Shown: one piece after another, positions 56,575 through 64,000 of the stretch | Layout: each line of letters opens with the position of its first letter | How positions within the stretch are numbered: position 1 is the first letter of the stretch | Origin: Notolepis coatsorum | Taxonomy: Eukaryota; Chordata; Actinopteri; Aulopiformes; Paralepididae | NCBI GenBank assembly: GCA_963971535.1 | Contig: OZ020591.1 | Coordinates: 19,129,577 to 19,193,576, forward strand | Length of the DNA stretch: 64,000 nucleotides | Direction: 5' to 3' | The notes under the pieces: model-generated | Seen by the model: the letters and a program-made list of their open reading frames with translations, nothing else | The model's database searches: none | What the model was told of the DNA's origin: nothing | Program-made: the position numbers and the translations under genes

Positions 56575-58878
56575 GGTCTCAGGTGGGCAGAGCTCAGGTA
56601 CTGTAGGCCTCAGGTGGGCAGAGCTCAGGTACTATATGCCTCAGGTAGACAGAGCTCAGGTACTGTAGGCCTCAGGTGGGCAGAGCTCAGGTACTGTAGG
56701 CCTCAGGTGGTCAGAGCTCAGGTACTATATGCCTCAGGTGGGCAGAGCTCAGGTACTGTAGGCCTCAGGTGGGCAGAGCTCAGGTACTATATGCCTCAGG
56801 TAGACAGAGCTCAGGTACTGTAGGCCTCAGGTAGACAGAGCTCAGGTACTGTAGGCCTCAGGTGGGCAGAGCTCAGGTACTATATGCCTCAGGTGGGCAG
56901 AGCTCAGGTACTGTAGGCCTCAGGTGGGCAGAGCTCAGGTACTGTAGGCCTCAGGTGGGCAGAGCTCAGGTACTGTAGGCCTCAGGTGGGCAGAGCTCAG
57001 GTACTATATGCCTCAGGTAGACAGAGCTCAGGTACTGTAGGCCTCAGGTAGACAGAGCTCAGGTACTGTAGGCCTCAGGTGGGCAGAGCTCAGGTACTGT
57101 AGGCCTCAGGTGGGCAGAGCTCAGGTACTATATGCCTCAGGTAGACAGAGCTCAGGTACTGTAGGCCTCAGGTAGACAGAGCTCAGGTACTGTAGGCCTC
57201 AGGTGGGCAGAGCTCAGGTACTATATGCCTCAGGTGGGCAGAGCTCAGGTACTGTAGGCCTCAGGTGGGCAGAGCTCAGGTACTGTAGGCCTCAGGTAGA
57301 CAGAGCTCAGGTACTGTAGGCCTCAGGTAGACAGAGCTCAGGTACTATATGCCTCAGGTGGGCAGAGCTCAGGTACTGTAGGCCTCAGGTGGGCAGAGCT
57401 CAGGTACTATATGCCTCAGGTAGACAGAGCTCAGGTACTGTAGGCCTCAGGTAGACAGAGCTCAGGTACTGTAGGCCTCAGGTGGGCAGAGCTCAGGTAC
57501 TATATGCCTCAGGTGGGCAGAGCTCAGGTACTGTAGGCCTCAGGTGGGCAGAGCTCAGGTACTGTAGGCCTCAGGTGGGCAGAGCTCAGGTACTGTAGGC
57601 CTCAGGTGGGCAGAGCTCAGGTACTGTAGGCCTCAGGTGGGCAGAGCTCAGGTACTGTAGGCCTCAGGTGGGCAGAGCTCAGGTACTGTAGGCCTCAGGT
57701 GGGCAGAGCTCAGGTACTGTAGGCCTCAGGTGGGCAGAGCTCAGGTACTGTAGGGTGGGCAGAGCTCAGGTACTGTAGGCCTCAGGTGGGCAGAGCTCAG
57801 GTACTGTAGGCCTCAGGTGGGCAGAGCTCAGGTACTGTAGGTCTCAGGTGGTCAGAGCTCAGGTACTGTAGGCCTCAGGTGGGCAGAGCTCAGGTACTGT
57901 AGGCCTCAGGTGGGCAGAGCTCAGGTACTGTAGGCCTCAGGTGGTCAGAGCTCAGGTACTATAGGCCTCAGGTGGGCAGAGCTCAGGTGGGCAGAGCTCA
58001 GGTACTGTAGGCCTCAGGTGGGCAGAGCTCAGGTACTATATGCCTCAGGTGGGCAGAGCTCAGGTACTATATGCCTCAGGTGGGCAGAGCTCAGGTACTA
58101 TATGCCTCAGGTGGGCAGAGCTCAGGTACTATATGCCTCAGGTGGGCAGAGCTCAGGTACTATATGCCTCAGGTAGACAGAGCTCAGGTACTGTAGGCCT
58201 CAGGTGGGCAGAGCTCAGGTACTATATGCCTCAGGTGGGCAGAGCTCAGGTACTATATGCCTCAGGTAGACAGAGCTCAGGTACTGTAGGCCTCAGGTGG
58301 GCAGAGCTCAGGTACTGTAGGCCTCAGGTGGGCAGAGCTCAGGTACTATATGCCTCAGGTGGGCAGAGCTCAGGTACTATATGCCTCAGGTAGACAGAGC
58401 TCAGGTACTGTAGGCCTCAGGTGGGCAGAGCTCAGGTACTGTAGGCCTCAGGTAGACAGAGCTCAGGTACTATATGCCTCAGGTGGGCAGAGCTCAGGTA
58501 CTATATGCCTCAGGTGGGCAGAGCTCAGGTACTATATGCCTCAGGTGGGCAGAGCTCAGGTACTATATGCCTCAGGTAGGCAGAGCTCAGGTAGGTCTCA
58601 GGTGGTCAGAGCTCAGGTACTGTAGGCCTCAGGTAGACAGAGCTCAGGTAGGCCTCAGGTGGTCAGAGCTCAGGTACTGTAGGTCTCAGGTAGACAGAGC
58701 TCAGGTACTATAGGCCTCAGGTGGGCAGAGCTCAGGTACTATAGGCCTCAGGTGGGCAGAGCTCAGGTACTGTAGGCCTCAGGTAGACAGAGCTCAGGTA
58801 CTGTAGGCCTCAGGTAGACAGAGCTCAGGTACTGTAGGCCTCAGGTAGACAGAGCTCAGGTAGGCCTCAGGTAGATAA
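56575..58878. repeat. Minisatellite, 31-bp unit, 2.3 kb, about 74 copies, with higher-order order
   Basis: Unit CAGGTGGGCAGAGCTCAGGT + ACTGTAGGCCT. Main variants: GTGGGCAG or GTAGACAG in the first part and ACTGTAGGCC or ACTATATGCC in the second. These four combinations recur in short ordered blocks. Frames of 70-117 codons (WAELRYYMPQ repeats) are artefacts. Confidence 0.97.
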
Positions 58879-58924
58879 ATGTTTATTTTGATTAAAATAC
58901 ACCGGACTGTAATTTGTGTCTAAC

Positions 58925-59150
58925 TGCATACATCAACGCTGGAGCCGTGACGTAACGTTGATCCACAGGGTGGATAACACAGTGGCATTATACCTGCGGA
59001 ACCCACCGTCTCTGTCAGAGTTCCCTCAGCGGTACCTCCGGCCCGGTCAACAACGAGTACAGAACCTCCCCGTTGACACCGTCGTCTGGGTCAAACGACG
59101 CTGCACGTTCAAGACACGGTGGCCAACCGGAGAATCCTAGTACAACTTTC
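58925..59150 (-). pseudogene. Cadherin-repeat (EC domain) fragment, frameshifted
   Basis: On the - strand, frame one reads PVGHRVLNVQ and, after a +1/-1 shift, ASFDPDDGVNGEVLYSLLTG. Together these follow the cadherin EC pattern (PVG--VL-V-A-DPD-G-NGEV-YSL). Further on, in another frame, VIHPVDQRYVTAPALMY resembles the F-IDP-TG-V-TA--LD end of a repeat. At least two frameshifts in ~220 bp, so a pseudogene fragment of a protocadherin/FAT/Dachsous-type gene or a retrocopy. No neighbouring exons seen. Confidence 0.5.
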
Positions 59151-59235
59151 AGCGAGTTATGTTCAAACGTTGTCATTAAATCCAACACTTTAAAGGATGT
59201 GGAGACGCTATACAACCCTGAGAAAGTGTTCTGTG

Positions 59236-59255
59236 AGAGTGTGTGCGTGTGTGTG

Positions 59256-59327
<72 letters not shown>

Positions 59328-59342
59328 TGTGTGTGTGTGTGT

Positions 59343-59380
<38 letters not shown>
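59236..59380. repeat. (GTGC)n / (GT)n microsatellite
   Basis: About 18 GTGC copies (59259-59328) between GT runs (59244-59258 and 59329-59380). Confidence 0.98.
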
Positions 59381-59381
<1 letters not shown>

Positions 59382-59608
59382 ACCTCTGTGTCTGGCTGGG
59401 CTGGACTGGTGCACACCCAGACCACATGCATGGCTGATCTCAGCCTGTACTAGTGCACCACAGTAAATGGAAGCCATTTGCTGTGTATAATGGTGTATCT
59501 CGTTTCCACATACTCCAACTGTGTGTATTCATCCGTGTTAAACAGTCCGCAGACACATCCTTATCTGTCCCATTCATTCTCATTCACATCATTCTTCCAT
59601 GCTTGTCA

Positions 59609-60901
<1,293 letters not shown>

Positions 60902-61373
60902 TTTTTTTATCCACTTTTTCTCCTTATTTTCTATTTTTCTCCCATCCCAATTTTGCCTTGCCAATTCTCCCTTCAATTCTCCCCTCCCCTGTCTCGAATG
61001 TTGCTAGACTATGCCTCCCACTTGTCGGCTGCAGTGAGGACCAAGCCTTGCATCACGTGTCCCCTCCGGTACACGAGGAGGCAGCCTGTCGCATCTTTTC
61101 ACCTGAACAGCGCAATCTTTCATTGGCGAGGAGTAACGTGTGGGAGGCTCACGCTGCCCCCGATACTTCCTGATTCTGCTGTACAGGTGCACCAACCGAG
61201 TCGCTGTCCACAACGTCCAATCCCCGCCCACCGGCTTTCCCACCCTCTACCACTGCCAATTGTGGTAGTATGAACGACCGGCCAAGCCGGTAGCAACGCA
61301 GAGAGCTGGGCTCGATACCAGCATCTCCTGCATTAGTGGAGAGCGCCTTGCCCACTGCGCCACTCGGCCGCCC
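60902..61373 (-). mobile_element. Long tRNA-derived SINE, copy 3
   Basis: A perfect 16-bp duplication AGTTCTCCTAATTTCT (60886-60901 and 61374-61389) brackets it. On the - strand: GGGCGGCCGAGTGGCGCAGT, GGGCAAGGCGCTCTCCAC, GGTATCGAGCC, then the body shared with copy 1 (CACACGTTACTCC, GAGACAGGGGAGGGG) and an A-rich 3' end. Confidence 0.9.
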
Positions 61374-61389
61374 AGTTCTCCTAATTTCT

Positions 61390-64000
61390 GAGAGCAGAAT
61401 GTACTCTCTGGGGGACCCAGACACTAAGGTCGGTCGTTAAGTCCATGAAGTCATGCTTATGGCTCGCTACAAGACTGTGTTAACACACTGCAGGCATTCA
61501 TCATAATCAGGATTCATATGCAAGCTTGATAACGTACTGATTCACATTAGCTACACCAAGGCCATGCTCCTGGGAAAAGGGGCCCCGATTCGCGCCTTTT
61601 CAGAAACCTGTCTTCCGGAATCTTGATGCCCATATTAAAACCTGAACCAATCAGAAAGATCCTCCCAAACTAAACGCACCAATGATACGTCTCTATTCGC
61701 TATGTTTATAAACTGACACACTATGCTTTTGTTTTACTTTTGTTCTGACAAACCTGTGATATACACTCTGGCAGACTAAAAGTCCCTCCATGGATGTACA
61801 CTTTTTTCAAATAAACCAACCAACGTGAGTATTCAGAACCTTTATCTCCTTGCTTCATTTTGATGACTTGATTCTTGTCTGACCTTGTTACTGTTTGCTG
61901 TAACCTCTTAAGCTATTTTCTGAAAATCCGCCTAAAATACATACCTAAGTAAATGGAATATTGCTCCACTTCTACAAGGCCATTTGCATATTCTTGGTAT
62001 CTAGGGACATCTATGGGCCTCAGTGTATGTATTCCCAGTGTCAGAAATATTGTATCTATTACTAGGCTTGCTTAAATTGTGATGAAACAAAGGAGAATAT
62101 GAGAGAACACACTACAATAAAAAAATCAAATGCATATGATAGGTATTATGTTTCATCATGAATGCATGAAACGGGGGGGGGGGGGTCGTTTCTGATTAAT
62201 TGATTGCCAATAACGGCATTCGTTATTACCACAACATACGCTGATCAGGGGGATGGCTATGAAATCCTTGCACGATCAAGCTGAAATTGATGTTAAATTG
62301 TCCTTACCTGTGGCTGGTGGGATTCCAAAAAGAATATTCCAATTATTTGATTGCCATCTGGTAGATCATATGTCCATTTGGCCCACGACATAACCCACCA
62401 CAGCATAATTAATCGGGGGTCCCAAAAACGATTAAATGTGATCGGGTGAAGCCCTAGGTTCAGGTTAGTAGAAAAGACCGCTGGCGCCCAATAACGTATA
62501 ATACGTGGTTGGCCGGGAATGTGTTAAGGGCGAAAGTAAACAAACCCATAGGCGATAGAAACAGAGTCCAGTAGATCACGAAAATGTTCAGGTAGTCACA
62601 AGACTCACCAGGCAAAAAAAGTGCAGACAGGGAATTCGAACGAGGACCACACGGAAACGGTGATTGCACAGGGAATATCCACGGGAGCATAAAAACGTCC
62701 AAGCAGGAAAACGACACGACATCTCTCACCGGAGACACGGCAGTACACAGCACGAACTAGCCACGGGTGGAAGGCAGTCGGCATACTTGAACTCTGCCGA
62801 CGAGCTGCTTGCAAACTATTCTCAGGTGCGTGAAGCTGATTGTTTGGCTCGCCCCCGTTGCGAAGCGCGCAGTGCTGGCCCAGCCCTGACAGATATAATT
62901 ATAATAATATACGAATTGTGTTATATGTCTCATTTCATGCCCCATATATAACATATTAATGTATTGGATTTAACTCTAACAGTAAACTTTTTTACACGAA
63001 ATACAGCCCAAAAACCTTAAAAGACACAACTGACAAACACACTTTTTTAACGTTTGCTTATTCAAAGTGTTGTGAAGGGCCAGATTAAACCGAATATATA
63101 TATTTATTTATATATATATATTTAATTGTATTTGTATATTCTCTAATATTCCCTGATATCCCTTGTATATTCCTTGTACAATATGCATTGAATATCCATT
63201 CTAGCCTACTGAACATCCCATAATAGTCTCCATTCTACTATTGGTCGAGACCTTGGTGCCAGGCTGCCATACCCCCCAGACCCAGTTCAAACGTACCGCT
63301 CAACATGTACGAACAAGTCCTAGTTCCGCGTAGGAATCTGGCTACCGCACCACTAACGGTACTATTTGTTCATAGTGCGTATATATACTGCGCTACTAAA
63401 GTAGGACTTCCTTTTCAGTCCAGTTTCTTACCCTCCAATAGAGTCACAGACGTAAAGCCTCCCCGCGACGCCACGTGTGGGAGTAAGGCCAAGTTCGGCC
63501 TACCATCGGTATTGAGACATCGTGTATATTAATATTTGAATAGTCATATTTGGCACTATATCGTCGAGTTGGACGTAGTCTATTAAGCTAATAATAGTCT
63601 GTTAATATATAGTGCTTCGTGCGGTGAGAATACTACCGTAGTCAGTACCCCATCGTTTCGGGCAGAGAACTGGCTGCTTATCCAGGATGGTCGACCCCAT
63701 GTGAGACTGCATCCGAGGAGCCCCAGAGCCGACGAGCGAGTGGACCTGCATACCGGATTATTCTACCGACGACAGCCCGCCTTCCCAGGCACGGATTATG
63801 CTTTGTATACAGTGATTATTCCATGGATAAAGACCCCCGACACTGCCGTGTGTTGGAACCACCCCCCCCCTGGAGAGGACGCAAGGTGAGGAGACGCTCT
63901 GCAAGATGAGGTCGCTTCACGTCTCTCCTCCGTGGACGGAGAGAGCCGGCCCACAGAGAGTCCAGCTGCTTTCATCTGTGGTCCAAGGATCGCTGGCGCA
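61390..64000. other. Unassigned 2.6 kb at the window end
   Basis: G-run at 62173-62185 and (AT)n tracts at 63096-63120. 62450-62890 is moderately GC-rich with inconclusive short frames on both strands (up to 97 codons). 63225-63530 and 63640-63900 have higher GC with 62-75 codon frames, and could be the edge of a retroelement or of a gene beyond the window. I found no domain motif, splice pair or repeat end to name it. Confidence 0.4.

Overview
The window is nuclear DNA from a ray-finned (teleost) fish. The one conserved host gene is a serotonin 5-HT7 receptor, and the repeats are a typical fish mix: L2/RTE-like LINE tails, tRNA-derived SINEs, many hAT elements with 8-bp target duplications, DIRS-like elements, long minisatellites and pure microsatellites. 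I cannot name the species. There is one assembly gap (41301-41500). Nearly all long open frames lie in tandem repeats or transposons and are not genes.

Layout. (1) 1-23712: an old minisatellite (core TCTATAGACAACCAGGAGAA) broken up by layered insertions. Three DIRS-like elements (1-925, 2208-12331, 18155-23552) sit at GTT in the array. Inside the second are two hAT elements, and the first of these contains an LINE with an intact reverse transcriptase frame. Between DIRS copies 2 and 3 lie a foldback and two more hAT elements, one with a third hAT nested in it. The third DIRS copy keeps a gag-like frame with one stop codon. Copies 2 and 3 carry 5S rRNA-derived segments and show no pol. (2) 23713-27600: palindromic repeats, a DANA-like SINE, a LINE 3' end, a 0.55-kb tRNA-derived SINE and simple repeats. 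(3) 27601-33186: htr7 on the + strand in two coding exons (28475-28833 and 31540-32488), separated by a 2.7-kb intron nearly half of which is a 35-bp minisatellite. The third intracellular loop contains 22 consecutive GGA glycine codons. (4) 33187-41300: SINEs, a TIR transposon inserted in a LINE, one array of a 30-bp minisatellite, and a short DIRS derivative on the - strand (39217-40701). (5) 41501-59000: eight large minisatellites, pure (ATCT), (CT) and (GACA) tracts, a LINE inserted in another LINE, LINE 3' ends, and a weak candidate for a two-exon minus-strand transcript (53000-55690). (6) 59000-64000: a decayed cadherin-repeat fragment, simple repeats, a third copy of the long SINE, and about 2.6 kb that I cannot assign.

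Only htr7 is a convincing functional protein gene. Everything else is mobile or tandem DNA, and its value is in the insertion history. Five hAT insertions, four DIRS ends and three SINEs can be delimited to the base by their target sites.
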